Shown: one piece after another, positions 1-8,405 of the stretch | Layout of the letters: the number at the start of each line of letters is the position of its first letter | Position numbering within the stretch: the first letter of the stretch is position 1 | Assembly: GCF_015207255.1 (NCBI RefSeq) | Contig: NZ_JADEXG010000012.1 | Location: forward strand, 1-64,000 | Source of the DNA: Vasconcelosia minhoensis LEGE 07310 | Lineage (GTDB): Bacteria; Cyanobacteriota; Cyanobacteriia; Phormidesmidales; Phormidesmidaceae | Length of the DNA stretch: 64,000 nt | Reading direction: 5' to 3' | Made by a program: the position numbers and the translations under genes | The notes under the pieces: generated by a model | The model's input: only the letters and a program-made list of their open reading frames with translations | The model's database searches: none | What the model was told of the DNA's origin: nothing

Positions 1-50
1 CCTCCACCCACTACCCCCTTACCCCATCACTCCCCAGCCCATCACCCTAA

Positions 51-464
51 ATGCGCCTCCGCAGCCGCAACACCCCCATCCCCACCATCGACCTCATCCC
101 CATGCTCACCGTGATGATGGGCGTTCTAGCATTCTTCGTAGTGCTCGCCGTCTCCCTCGGCAGCGAACAGCTGATCGAAATTCAGCTGCCGCCGGAGTCG
201 TCCGACCCGCCGCCCGCGGAGCCGATTGTCGCCGACCCGTTTATTGTCGAAGTGGATTCCCAGGGTCAGCGCCTGCTCAACCAGCAGCCGATTGAAGCCG
301 AGCAGCTGAATGCCGAAATTCAAGCCTATCTGGCCCGCAGTCCCGAGAATACGGTCTATCTGCTCCCCAGCCAGGAGCTGCCCTACGAAACGGTGATGCA
401 GTTTCTGGGCGAGATGCGGGCCGTCGGCGGCGATCGCGTTTCCCTAGCGATTGAGGAACCCTGA
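51..464 (+). CDS. ExbD/TolR-family biopolymer transport protein (first of a pair)
   Basis: A 137-residue protein with a short basic N-terminus, one membrane segment at about residues 15-37 and a periplasmic domain, the usual ExbD/TolR layout. These proteins pair with ExbB/TolQ in proton-driven motors that energise outer-membrane transport or envelope integrity. The aspartate that normally follows the proline in the membrane helix (P-x-x-D) is replaced by Thr20 (PMLT), while the next gene keeps it. The stop overlaps the next start by one base (TGATG), so the two are translationally coupled. An exbB partner would lie upstream of the window edge, if present. Family call is solid; the transported substrate is unknown. 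Confidence 0.88.
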   Translation: MRLRSRNTPIPTIDLIPMLTVMMGVLAFFVVLAVSLGSEQLIEIQLPPESSDPPPAEPIVADPFIVEVDSQGQRLLNQQPIEAEQLNAEIQAYLARSPENTVYLLPSQELPYETVMQFLGEMRAVGGDRVSLAIEEP

Positions 465-886
465 TGGCGCTGCGCTCCAGAGACCGACCGCGATCGCGGA
501 TTCCTGAAGTCAACCTCGTGCCGATGATGGACGTGCTGATGACGGTGCTGATCTTCTTTGTCGTGATCGCGATGAACCTGACCGGCGTACAGATCGCCGG
601 CGTCACCCTGCCCAGGTCGGTCGAAGGCACCGAAGAAGAGCTGATTAACCAGGCCGATATTGAACCTTTAGTCGTCGGCCTGACTGCTCAGGGCGAGCTC
701 ATCCTGGCGGGCGAATCGATTACCCTAGATCAGCTATCCCGCGAAATTCGCACCTACTTCGCCGCAAACCCGGAGGGCAACCTCATGCTCAAAGCCGACC
801 GCACCCTGCCCTACAAACAGGTCGCCGACCTGCTCACCGACCTGCGCAGCCTGGGCGGCAACCGAGTCACCTTAGCGGTGGAATAG
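464..886 (+). CDS. ExbD/TolR-family biopolymer transport protein (second of a pair)
   Basis: A 140-residue ExbD/TolR protein starting inside the stop codon of the preceding paralogue. The membrane helix spans about residues 18-40 and carries the expected acidic residue, Asp23 in PMMDVLM, which in the family takes part in proton passage. The periplasmic part shares with its neighbour the C-terminal pattern LPYKQV...LRSLGGNRVTLAV, so the two arose by duplication and probably form mixed dimers next to an ExbB ring. No exbB or tonB is visible in the window. A role in envelope energisation is inferred from the family. Confidence 0.9.
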   Translation: MALRSRDRPRSRIPEVNLVPMMDVLMTVLIFFVVIAMNLTGVQIAGVTLPRSVEGTEEELINQADIEPLVVGLTAQGELILAGESITLDQLSREIRTYFAANPEGNLMLKADRTLPYKQVADLLTDLRSLGGNRVTLAVE

Positions 887-916
887 CCCACCCACTACCC
901 ATCACCCCATCACCCC

Positions 917-1387
917 ATGAACCCCCACCACCTCACCCGCCTCCTCGACGCCCTCAAAGCCGCCGATGAAGGGATCCGCGAGCAGGCCACCGCCGAACTC
1001 TGGCATACCTGGTTTCACCAAAAGGGCGTCGCTGGCATTGAGCGTCTGGTCCAGAGCCAAACCCAGCTCAACGGCGGGGATGTCCGCTCTGCCGAAGCTG
1101 AGCTGACGGCGCTGATTCAGGCTCAGCCCGACTTTGCCGAAGCCTGGAATCGACGGGCGGTGCTCTACTACATACAGCAGCGATATCGAGACGCGATCGC
1201 CGACTGCCAGATGACCCTTGAGCTAGTGCCCTATCACTTTGGGGCACTGCACGGCTTAGGGCTATCCTACATGGCCCTGGGCCAATATGCCGCCGCTATT
1301 CAGTCCTTTCGCCAGGCGCTAGAGATTCAGCCCTTTGCCTCGGTGAATCAGCGGCTGATTTTAGAATGTACGGCCCAGCTGAGCTAG
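917..1387 (+). CDS. Tetratricopeptide-repeat protein
   Basis: A 156-residue soluble protein. Residues about 55-145 contain two to three TPR units, recognisable by AWNRRAVLYYIQQRYRDAI and LGLSYMALGQYAAAIQSF. TPR arrays are protein-binding scaffolds, so no enzymatic role is implied. It begins 30 bp after the second ExbD gene on the same strand, behind a C-rich CCCATCACC repeat, and may be co-transcribed with that pair. No signal peptide is seen. The partner is unknown. Confidence 0.8.
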   Translation: MNPHHLTRLLDALKAADEGIREQATAELWHTWFHQKGVAGIERLVQSQTQLNGGDVRSAEAELTALIQAQPDFAEAWNRRAVLYYIQQRYRDAIADCQMTLELVPYHFGALHGLGLSYMALGQYAAAIQSFRQALEIQPFASVNQRLILECTAQLS

Positions 1388-1457
1388 GCCACTCAAAAGG
1401 CCTGCTTCTATGGCACCCTGAAGGAAGTCACCCGACCTGAACCCCACCTACGGCACC

Positions 1458-2675
1458 ATGCAAACCCTGTCCTCACCTCCCGCTGCCGCCCCCGAAGCGG
1501 CTTTCGACACTAAAATTACCCGCCGCCGCACCCGTCCGGTGAAGGTGGGCGACGTCACGATTGGCGGCAGCGCCCCGGTCGTCGTCCAGTCGATGATCAA
1601 CGAAGATACGCTGGATGTAGAAGCGGCGGTCGCGGCGATTCAGCGGCTGCACGAACAGGGCTGCGAAATTGTCCGGGTGACGGTGCCCAGTATGGCCCAT
1701 GCCCGGGCGCTGGCGGATATTCGAACGCGGCTGTTACAGGACTATCAGCCGGTGCCGCTGGTGGCCGATGTCCACCACAACGGCATGAAAATTGCCCTGG
1801 AGGTGGCCAAGCACGTCGATAAGGTGCGGATTAACCCAGGGCTCTATGTCTTTGAGAAGCCTACTAGCGATCGCACCGAATACACCCCCGAAGAATTCGC
1901 CAAGATCGGCACTAAAATTCGCGAAACCCTGGAGCCGCTGGTGATTTCACTGCGCGACCAGGGCAAGGCGATGCGAATCGGCGTCAATCACGGTTCGCTG
2001 GCCGAGCGGATGCTGTTCACCTACGGCGATACGCCCGAGGGCATGGTCGAGTCGGCGCTGGAGTTTATCCGCATTTGCGAATCGCTAGAGTTCTACAATC
2101 TGGTGATTTCGCTCAAGGCCTCTCGGGTGCCGGTGATGCTGGCTGCCTATCGGCTGATGGTTCACCGGATGGACGAGTTAGGGATGGACTATCCGCTGCA
2201 TCTCGGCGTCACCGAGGCAGGCGATGGTGACTACGGTCGGATTAAGTCTACCGCCGGAATCGCGACGCTGCTGGCGGCGGGCATTGGCGATACGATTCGA
2301 GTGTCGCTAACCGAGGCCCCGGAGAAAGAAATCCCCGTCTGCTACAGCATTCTCCAGGCGCTGGGGCTGCGCAAGACGATGGTTGAATATGTTGCCTGTC
2401 CCTCCTGCGGCCGGACGCTGTTTAACCTGGAGGATGTCCTCCATAAGGTGCGATCGGCCACCAGCCACTTAACCGGACTGGATATTGCCGTAATGGGCTG
2501 CATCGTCAACGGGCCGGGGGAAATGGCCGACGCCGACTATGGCTATGTGGGTAAACAGGCCGGCGCGATCGCGCTCTACCGCGGTCGGGAGGAAATTAAG
2601 CGGGTGCCCGAAGCGCAGGGAGTCGAAGAGCTAATTAACCTGATCAAGGCCGATGGTCGCTGGGTGGATCCTTAG
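1458..2675 (+). CDS. ispG: 4-hydroxy-3-methylbut-2-enyl diphosphate synthase (flavodoxin/ferredoxin type)
   Basis: A 405-residue IspG/GcpE, the penultimate enzyme of the MEP isoprenoid pathway, which reductively opens the cyclic diphosphate to HMBPP using a [4Fe-4S] cluster; in cyanobacteria electrons come from ferredoxin. The cluster ligands are visible as Cys314 and Cys317 (ACPSCGRT) and Cys348 (GCIVNGPGE), with the glutamate of that motif as the fourth ligand in the family. The N-terminal TIM-barrel portion begins with [13 protein letters not shown]. Length is typical of the bacterial form. The product feeds carotenoids, the phytyl chain and the plastoquinone tail. Confidence 0.97.
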   Translation: MQTLSSPPAAAPEAAFDTKITRRRTRPVKVGDVTIGGSAPVVVQSMINEDTLDVEAAVAAIQRLHEQGCEIVRVTVPSMAHARALADIRTRLLQDYQPVPLVADVHHNGMKIALEVAKHVDKVRINPGLYVFEKPTSDRTEYTPEEFAKIGTKIRETLEPLVISLRDQGKAMRIGVNHGSLAERMLFTYGDTPEGMVESALEFIRICESLEFYNLVISLKASRVPVMLAAYRLMVHRMDELGMDYPLHLGVTEAGDGDYGRIKSTAGIATLLAAGIGDTIRVSLTEAPEKEIPVCYSILQALGLRKTMVEYVACPSCGRTLFNLEDVLHKVRSATSHLTGLDIAVMGCIVNGPGEMADADYGYVGKQAGAIALYRGREEIKRVPEAQGVEELINLIKADGRWVDP

Positions 2676-2812
2676 TTCACAGATCAGATCAGGAGTCGAA
2701 CAAGAGTCGAACAAGAAAAGCTTGAAGATACGAACAATCCCGCTTGACTCTAAAAAGTCTATGCTAGATTGGGCGTAGTTCCCCCTCTATAAACATTGGA
2801 TTTTCTTTGTCT

Positions 2813-4105
2813 ATGGTGATTACAAAGCGTGGCCTAGTGCTCGGCGCAACGGCACTAGCGAGTATGGCAGCTGTTGTGACGGGCGCGGGGATTCATCTCT
2901 CCCAGGGTCAGGCTTTCTTCAAAGAAAGTCCAAAAGAGCTGGTCGATGAGGTTTGGCAGCTGATCGACCGCGAATACGTCGATGGTTCCTTCAACGAAAC
3001 CGACTGGATTGAGGTGCGCTCGGAGTATCTGGGCCGCAGCTACGAGTCCCAGGAAGATGCCTACGAAGCCATTCGCGAAATGCTGGAGCAGCTGGAGGAT
3101 CCCTACACTCGATTCATGGATCCCCAAGAATTTCGCAACATGCAGATCGATACCTCGGGCGAACTAACGGGCGTCGGCATCCAGATTTCCCAGGACGAAG
3201 AGACCGAAGAAATTGTCGTCGTCGCGCCGATTGAGCAAACCCCGGCGTTTGAGGCCGGGGTGCGCCCTGGCGATGTTATCACTGCGATCGACGGCCAAAG
3301 CACGGAAGGGATGGACCTGAATCAGGCCGTTAGCCTGATTCGGGGGCCGGTGAACTCGCAGGTGACGCTAACCCTCAGGCGCGAAGACGAGTCGATTGAC
3401 TTTGAGCTGACTCGGGCGCAGATTGAGATCCACCCCGTCCGCTACAGCGTTAAGGACGGCCCTGAGGGAACCGTGGGCTACATTCGGCTTAACCAGTTCA
3501 GCGCCAATGCCGCAGATGAGATGCGCGAGGCCATTCAGGCGCTGGAAGAGCGCGATGTGACGGGCTATGTCCTCGACCTGCGCTCTAATCCGGGTGGGCT
3601 ACTCTACGCCAGCATTGACATTGCCGAAATGTGGCTTGAGTCTGGGACTATCGTTTCCACCGTAGACCGTGAGGGCATTACCGACGAAGAGGTCGCCCAC
3701 AACCGGGCACTGACGGATAAGCCCCTGGTTATCCTGGTCGATGGCGGCTCAGCCAGCGCCAGCGAAATTCTCTCCGGCGCGCTGCAAGACAATCACCGGG
3801 CTTCCCTAGTCGGTACAAAGACCTTTGGCAAAGGACTGGTGCAGTCAGTTCGGGGGCTGGCTGACGGCTCAGGGGTCGCGGTCACCATTGCCAAGTATCT
3901 CACCCCCAGCGGTCGCGATATCAACAAGCTCGGTATCGAGCCCGACGTCGTGCTTGAGCTTTCAGACGAGCAGCGCGACGTACTCGGCGAAGATCTGGAA
4001 AAAATCGGCACTGCCGAAGATCCCCAATATGTCGAAGCGTTAGACGTGCTTGGCGACGTCATCCGCAGCGGGCGTCAGTCGATCAGCAGCGCCCCCGAAA
4101 ACTAA
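2813..4105 (+). CDS. C-terminal processing serine protease (S41, CtpA/CtpB type)
   Basis: A 430-residue exported peptidase. An N-terminal signal or anchor (about 6-27) is followed by a helical lid region, a PDZ domain at about 110-190 (GVGIQIS...GVRPGDVITAIDG) and the S41 catalytic domain. The Ser-Lys dyad is assigned as Ser315 in GSASASEI and Lys340 in TKTFGKG, spaced 25 residues as in the family. Cyanobacterial members include CtpA, which matures the D1 protein of photosystem II; this one could be CtpA or a paralogue. I chose ATG 2813, six bases after an in-frame TTG. A strong terminator follows at 4152. Confidence 0.93.
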   Translation: MVITKRGLVLGATALASMAAVVTGAGIHLSQGQAFFKESPKELVDEVWQLIDREYVDGSFNETDWIEVRSEYLGRSYESQEDAYEAIREMLEQLEDPYTRFMDPQEFRNMQIDTSGELTGVGIQISQDEETEEIVVVAPIEQTPAFEAGVRPGDVITAIDGQSTEGMDLNQAVSLIRGPVNSQVTLTLRREDESIDFELTRAQIEIHPVRYSVKDGPEGTVGYIRLNQFSANAADEMREAIQALEERDVTGYVLDLRSNPGGLLYASIDIAEMWLESGTIVSTVDREGITDEEVAHNRALTDKPLVILVDGGSASASEILSGALQDNHRASLVGTKTFGKGLVQSVRGLADGSGVAVTIAKYLTPSGRDINKLGIEPDVVLELSDEQRDVLGEDLEKIGTAEDPQYVEALDVLGDVIRSGRQSISSAPEN

Positions 4106-4151
4106 GCGCCAATGCCTGTCTGAAGGGATTGCCCTGACGATTGAATTAACC

Positions 4152-4186
4152 TGCCCTATCTCAGCAGTGAGGTAGGGCAAGTTTTT
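4152..4186 (+). terminator. Rho-independent terminator after the S41 protease gene
   Basis: TGCCCTATCTCA (4152-4163) pairs with TGAGGTAGGGCA (4168-4179), with one T-G wobble, around a GCAG loop, and is followed by AGTTTTT. The position 47 bp after the protease stop and the T-run fit intrinsic termination on the plus strand. Confidence 0.85.
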
Positions 4187-4368
4187 GACGTGAAACGTCG
4201 AGTTGGACGGTGAATCTTATTTATCGGCTGAGACCGGAAAAGATAGCCTGTAGGTAGCCGGGTACACTTTTCACCCGCCGCCTGTTCAGATAATGCAGTA
4301 CAAATGTTTTATCAAAATCTCTGAACCAGCTTTACAGTAGGAATAGTTTGACCTATTGAGGTGGCGCG

Positions 4369-4581
4369 ATGGCGGAGTACCAGCGGGTTGAATATCGGAT
4401 TGGGAAGGACGGCAAGGTGACCGAAACCGTCCTCGACGGTCAGGGCGAAAGCTGTACCCTGGCGACGGCGGAGATGGAGCGTTCCCTAGGCCTGGTGGAG
4501 TCGCGGGAGCTGCTGCCCGAGTATACCGCCGAGGCGCAAAATGGGCTTGGGGTTGAGCAGACTCAGTCGGTTCAGGAGTAG
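4369..4581 (+). CDS. DUF2997 small protein
   Basis: A 70-residue protein with the pattern VEYRIGKDGKVTETVLDGQG followed by SCTLATAEMERSLG, which matches my recollection of the cyanobacterial DUF2997 family. That family often sits beside ycf35/DUF1257 genes, but no such neighbour is visible here. It stands alone between two intergenic regions, has no signal peptide or membrane segment, and its function is not established. Confidence 0.75.
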   Translation: MAEYQRVEYRIGKDGKVTETVLDGQGESCTLATAEMERSLGLVESRELLPEYTAEAQNGLGVEQTQSVQE

Positions 4582-4945
4582 CCAATGACTGCGGTACCGC
4601 TAGCGATCTCGCTCCTCCCCGAGCCTACCGCTAGCCTGATGACGCTGGGGTAGCCGTGCCGCCGGTGGGCCGTTCATAGCCGAGAAAAGCCTATTTTGCT
4701 TAGGGTACCCTGAACCATTGCCAGTTAGGACAGCTATTTAGCGCCGCGATCGCCAGCGCTGCTGGTCAAACCTGAATTAAACTTACGAACGAATGTACTA
4801 TTCGCCAGGTCTTTCATGGACAATGAGTCCATGAAAGACCCGTTACAGACTTGGAGATGCTAGGTACAATCAACTAGACTGAAAAATACAGATACTTCGG
4901 ATCGCCTCAGATTCGGGTCATGTTGCAGGCAGGGAGGCCCTCGTT
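4582..4945. other. Intergenic region with a perfect 14-bp inverted repeat
   Basis: No gene is supported in this 364-bp stretch. It contains a perfect stem: GGTCTTTCATGGAC (4808-4821), a 5-nt loop AATGA, and its complement (4827-4840). The right arm is followed by CGTTACAG, not a T-run, so it is not a typical terminator. The segment lies 105 bp ahead of the chaperone cassette and could be an operator or 5'-leader structure. Confidence 0.7.
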
Positions 4946-7438
4946 TTGGCTAAGCGTAAAGGGATTCGAAAGCAGCTTTCCCAGCTTTCAGCTACAGGTC
5001 AAACGCTGGAGAAGCAGGTCAATAGCCTGATCGAGCAGAAAAAGTTTTCGCAGGCGATTCGCAAGCTGCAGCAGGGGCTAAAGCGCGACCCCAACCAGCA
5101 GCTGGCGGTGAGTGAGGCCAACATCTGGCAGCAGCAGGGTGAGTATGAGCTGGAGCAGACCCGCTATCCTCAGGCGGAGTCTTCCTTCCGCCGGGCGATC
5201 GGCCTGGGGCTGCGGGGCGATTCTGACTATGGCCTGGCCAAAACCCTGCTGGCCCAGCAAAAGCAGGCTGCGGCCTTGGAAGGTATGCAGGCCGCCTTTG
5301 AAGACAAAACCCTGCCGAAAGATCTGGGCGGGTGCTACCTGAAGCTGCTGTTTCTGAATCACCAAGCCGATCTGGTTAAACAGCTGGTCAAAGCCCAGGC
5401 CAAGCGTTTCCAGGCTGCTCACCTGCACTGGGCCAGGGGGGCCCTAGCCCTTGAGTCAGGCGATCCTAAGTCTGCCCTATCTCACTTCAAGAAAATGGGG
5501 CAACCGGTCAGCCCCGACGACCATTTGATGGTTTGGGAAGCCTATGCCCGCCAGCGGGCAGGCGACTGGTCTCAGGCGGAAAAAGATCTGGAGATGACCC
5601 AGCCGTCATCTAGTTCGCCCTTTAGCTCACTATTTGGGGGGAGCCTTCGCCCCAAGCGGCACAAACACCCTGCGGAAGCGCGGCTGACGATGCTCCAGGC
5701 CACTCATACCGAGCGCAGTCTGTCTGACTTTGTAGATCTAGACGACCCCGAGCTGCCAGAGCGCGATGCCGCCTGGGCTTTAGCAATCCTACAGCTGGTT
5801 CGCGCAGAGAATTTCCACGACGCCGCCCATTTAGCCCTGGATCTGCCCGAGCAGACGCTGGCCCAATATCCCGAGCTCAAGGCCCTGTACCGACCGCTGA
5901 TGCTGCTAGCGGGAGATCAGGCCCGTCAGCAGGGCGAGCTGGACTGTACCGCCCTGTTTTTGGCTGACGTGGTCAACGAACCGGAGTTTGACCCCAAGGT
6001 TGCCCTGCATTTGTACAAGGCGCTAGAGCTGACCGAAGCGCACCATCAGGCAGAGCAGCAGCTGGAGCAGCTTTTGGCCTGGGTGCAGCAAGCGGCGAAA
6101 CAAGATCCCGCCGCCTGGCCTGAGTCGCGGCTGAGCTCGACTTTAGCCAAGCTGCACTGCTTGATAGCCGATAACCAGGTGGTGGCAGGGCGCGATCGCG
6201 AGGCCAGACGCAGCGTTCGCAAAGCGGAGCAGCTGGCCCCCAAGCACCCAGATGTGATTGGTCGGAAGGGGCTGGAGGCCGTCGCTAGCGGCGAAGCAAA
6301 AGCCGCAGTGCCGCTGCTGACCCAGGCGCTAGAGGCGGGCTGTCGCTTTCCCGAAGTTTACAGCGTGCTGCTAGAGGCTTTGGCAGCCGACCCGGATACG
6401 GCTAAAGCGGTCCGGCGCAAGTTTGGCAAGCATTTTGGCGATCTGGGAATCGAGACCGAAGTGGAGGTGCCCGCCTGGGTTGAGGCTCTGACCTTCCAAA
6501 ACTACACGGTGATGGAGCAGTTCGTCAGCGAGGAGAAGCGGGCTACGCCTGCCCTAGAGGCGCTGAAAATTTTTCTAGACTCGGCGGCGGACCGGCCCAG
6601 CAGCAGCCAGAAGGTGGCGCTGAACCAGGTGCAGGCGGTGCCGCAGTGGGAGGAGCTGCTGCGATCGCACCCCCCGGTTGAGCAGGTTGAGATCATCAAG
6701 GCGATCTATCTGGTTCTTCAGCAGCACGCTAGGCGCAATCAAAAAGGCATGGTGGCGCTGCAAGCCAACTATTTGGACAAAATTGCTCAGCTCTCGTCAC
6801 AGCAGGTGCCCGGAGCGGATATCGCCTACCTGATGATTCTGGCTCTGCGAACGACGCCGCAGGATCAGCTGGAACCGGTTGCCGCCCAGATCCTGAGCCG
6901 CGCTCGCCAACCGGCGACGACCCTGGCTCAGGCGCAGCTAGAGCTGTGTCGGTTTGGTCCCAACCGAACCCTCATGCCCTTGATTGAAGCCCAGCTCAAA
7001 CAGGAGCCCCAGCATCCGCAGCTGCTGCTGGCTAAGGCTAACCTGTACCCCAGAAATAGCGAAGAATACCAGACATTTTACGACCAGGGGTTTGAAATTG
7101 CCCGGCGGCTGCAAGATGCCGCTGCCCTGCAAGCCTTCCGGGAAGAAGACTGGTTTAAGGCTCAAGCGATGGCCGGTCGGGTCATGGGCGCTCAGATGGG
7201 TAAGCTGAATGACCCCAGCCAGATAGACGTCATTGATATGCTCACGCGCATGGCCCGTGAGGCGTTTGGCGTGGATATGCCGCCTGAGGTGATTGCCCAG
7301 ATGATTCCAGAGCTCGAAGCCCAGATGGATAGCGACTTTCTAGATGACGATGAGGATGAGTTTGAACCGATCTTTCTGCCGCTGCCGCCGCGCCGGGGCA
7401 AATCGTCGAAAAAGCGCAAGTCCTGGTACCAGCTTTAA
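4946..7438 (+). CDS. Large TPR-like protein heading the Hsp70 cassette
   Basis: An 830-residue soluble protein read from a TTG start. GGGAGG at 4932-4937 lies 8 bases upstream of the TTG and supports that start. Residues about 1-480 show repeated helical TPR-like units (for instance SEANIWQQQGEYELEQTRYP and ARREARRS-type helices). Residues about 480-740 are a second all-helical part. The C-terminus is strikingly acidic (DDDEDEFEP) and then basic (RRGKSSKKRK). It is followed by J-like, GrpE and Hsp70 genes on the same strand, so an adaptor or co-chaperone scaffold is the likeliest role. I do not know a characterised homologue. Confidence 0.8.
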   Translation: MAKRKGIRKQLSQLSATGQTLEKQVNSLIEQKKFSQAIRKLQQGLKRDPNQQLAVSEANIWQQQGEYELEQTRYPQAESSFRRAIGLGLRGDSDYGLAKTLLAQQKQAAALEGMQAAFEDKTLPKDLGGCYLKLLFLNHQADLVKQLVKAQAKRFQAAHLHWARGALALESGDPKSALSHFKKMGQPVSPDDHLMVWEAYARQRAGDWSQAEKDLEMTQPSSSSPFSSLFGGSLRPKRHKHPAEARLTMLQATHTERSLSDFVDLDDPELPERDAAWALAILQLVRAENFHDAAHLALDLPEQTLAQYPELKALYRPLMLLAGDQARQQGELDCTALFLADVVNEPEFDPKVALHLYKALELTEAHHQAEQQLEQLLAWVQQAAKQDPAAWPESRLSSTLAKLHCLIADNQVVAGRDREARRSVRKAEQLAPKHPDVIGRKGLEAVASGEAKAAVPLLTQALEAGCRFPEVYSVLLEALAADPDTAKAVRRKFGKHFGDLGIETEVEVPAWVEALTFQNYTVMEQFVSEEKRATPALEALKIFLDSAADRPSSSQKVALNQVQAVPQWEELLRSHPPVEQVEIIKAIYLVLQQHARRNQKGMVALQANYLDKIAQLSSQQVPGADIAYLMILALRTTPQDQLEPVAAQILSRARQPATTLAQAQLELCRFGPNRTLMPLIEAQLKQEPQHPQLLLAKANLYPRNSEEYQTFYDQGFEIARRLQDAAALQAFREEDWFKAQAMAGRVMGAQMGKLNDPSQIDVIDMLTRMAREAFGVDMPPEVIAQMIPELEAQMDSDFLDDDEDEFEPIFLPLPPRRGKSSKKRKSWYQL

Positions 7439-7499
7439 GATTTCGCTCTGGTTTACGCTCTGCTTTGATTTACGCTCTGCTCTGACTTAAAGGAATCCG

Positions 7500-7793
7500 A
7501 TGCAAGACCATTACAATCAGCTGGGGCTGACACCTGGGGCTAGCCCAGCTGAAATTAAAGCCGCCTATCACGCCAAGCTCAAAGCGTTCCCGGCCCACAG
7601 CCACCCCCGGGAGTTTAAGGCGACCCGAGCCGCCTACGAAGCCCTGCGCAAAGCTCCCCAGGCCGCCGATGACTTTTTCGACCTGAAGTCGTTTGCAGCA
7701 GAGCTCGACCCGGCCCTGCTCAAGCAGATCCAGCAGCGGGCCACAGCGGCGGTGGATGTGACTTTAGCAGATCTAATCCTACTGACCTTTTAA
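7500..7793 (+). CDS. J-domain-like protein with an altered HPD motif
   Basis: A 97-residue protein whose first 55 residues follow the J-domain fold: MQDHYNQLGLTPGAS, then IKAAYHAKLKAF (helix II), HSHPREF and RAAYEALRKA (helix III). Canonical J-domains have His-Pro-Asp in the loop to stimulate Hsp70 ATPase; here the loop reads HPR, lacking the aspartate. The gene sits between the TPR protein and GrpE, so it probably still contacts the cassette Hsp70, but ATPase stimulation is uncertain. A divergent, cassette-specific DnaJ is the best reading. The short C-terminal tail has no zinc-binding repeats. Confidence 0.78.
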   Translation: MQDHYNQLGLTPGASPAEIKAAYHAKLKAFPAHSHPREFKATRAAYEALRKAPQAADDFFDLKSFAAELDPALLKQIQQRATAAVDVTLADLILLTF

Positions 7794-7816
7794 GCTGCTT
7801 TCAGCAGCGAACCCAG

Positions 7817-8365
7817 ATGACGCGCTCTCCCCGAGAACTGGCCAACCAGAAAATTCAGCTCCGCCAGCAGCAGGAAAAGCTGCTGAAGGATCTGCTGGCG
7901 GTGGTCGATGCCCTGGATCGCGCTGCCGAGCATTGGCACCAGGCCGAGCAGGCCCAGGAGCAGCTGGCCTCGGCTCCCCGAGCGCAGCCCTGGTGGCAGC
8001 GCCAATTGCAGTACTGGTGGCAGTGGCTGGTCCAGCCCGATGCCGAAGCTGCCGAAGCTGACGAACCGTCCCCCACGGCCGAAGTGGTGACCAGCGCCCG
8101 AGCTGGTATCGACCTAATCCGGGAGTCAATGCTGACGGTGCTCAGCCAGCATCAGGTACTGCCACTGCCGGCTCAGGGGCAGCCGTTTGACCCTAGCCGC
8201 ATGTACGCCCTGGGGCAGCAGTCAGTCCCCAATGCAGCCCCCAATACGGTGGTGCAGGAAGTGGTGCGCGGCTATCTCTGGCAAGATCGGGTTTTGCGGG
8301 AGGCCCAGGTGATCGTCGCCGCTCCTGAAAAACCGCTATCGTCCGCTCCAGAGGTCTCTTCTTAA
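7817..8365 (+). CDS. GrpE-family nucleotide exchange factor
   Basis: A 182-residue GrpE-like protein. Residues about 5-50 form the long coiled-coil helix (LRQQQEKLLKDLLAVVDALD). The C-terminal beta-wing shows FDPSRMYALGQQ, NTVVQEVVRGYLWQDRVLR and AQVIVA, close to the GrpE signature for Hsp70 ADP release. The middle insert carries a W-rich segment (WWQRQLQYWWQW) not usual in GrpE. It lies 23 bp after the J-like gene and 40 bp before the Hsp70 gene. It is probably a paralogue dedicated to this cassette rather than the housekeeping GrpE. Confidence 0.88.
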   Translation: MTRSPRELANQKIQLRQQQEKLLKDLLAVVDALDRAAEHWHQAEQAQEQLASAPRAQPWWQRQLQYWWQWLVQPDAEAAEADEPSPTAEVVTSARAGIDLIRESMLTVLSQHQVLPLPAQGQPFDPSRMYALGQQSVPNAAPNTVVQEVVRGYLWQDRVLREAQVIVAAPEKPLSSAPEVSS

Positions 8366-8405
8366 AGGTATTTGCTGTAGATTGATCAAAAAGGGACAGA
8401 CATCC

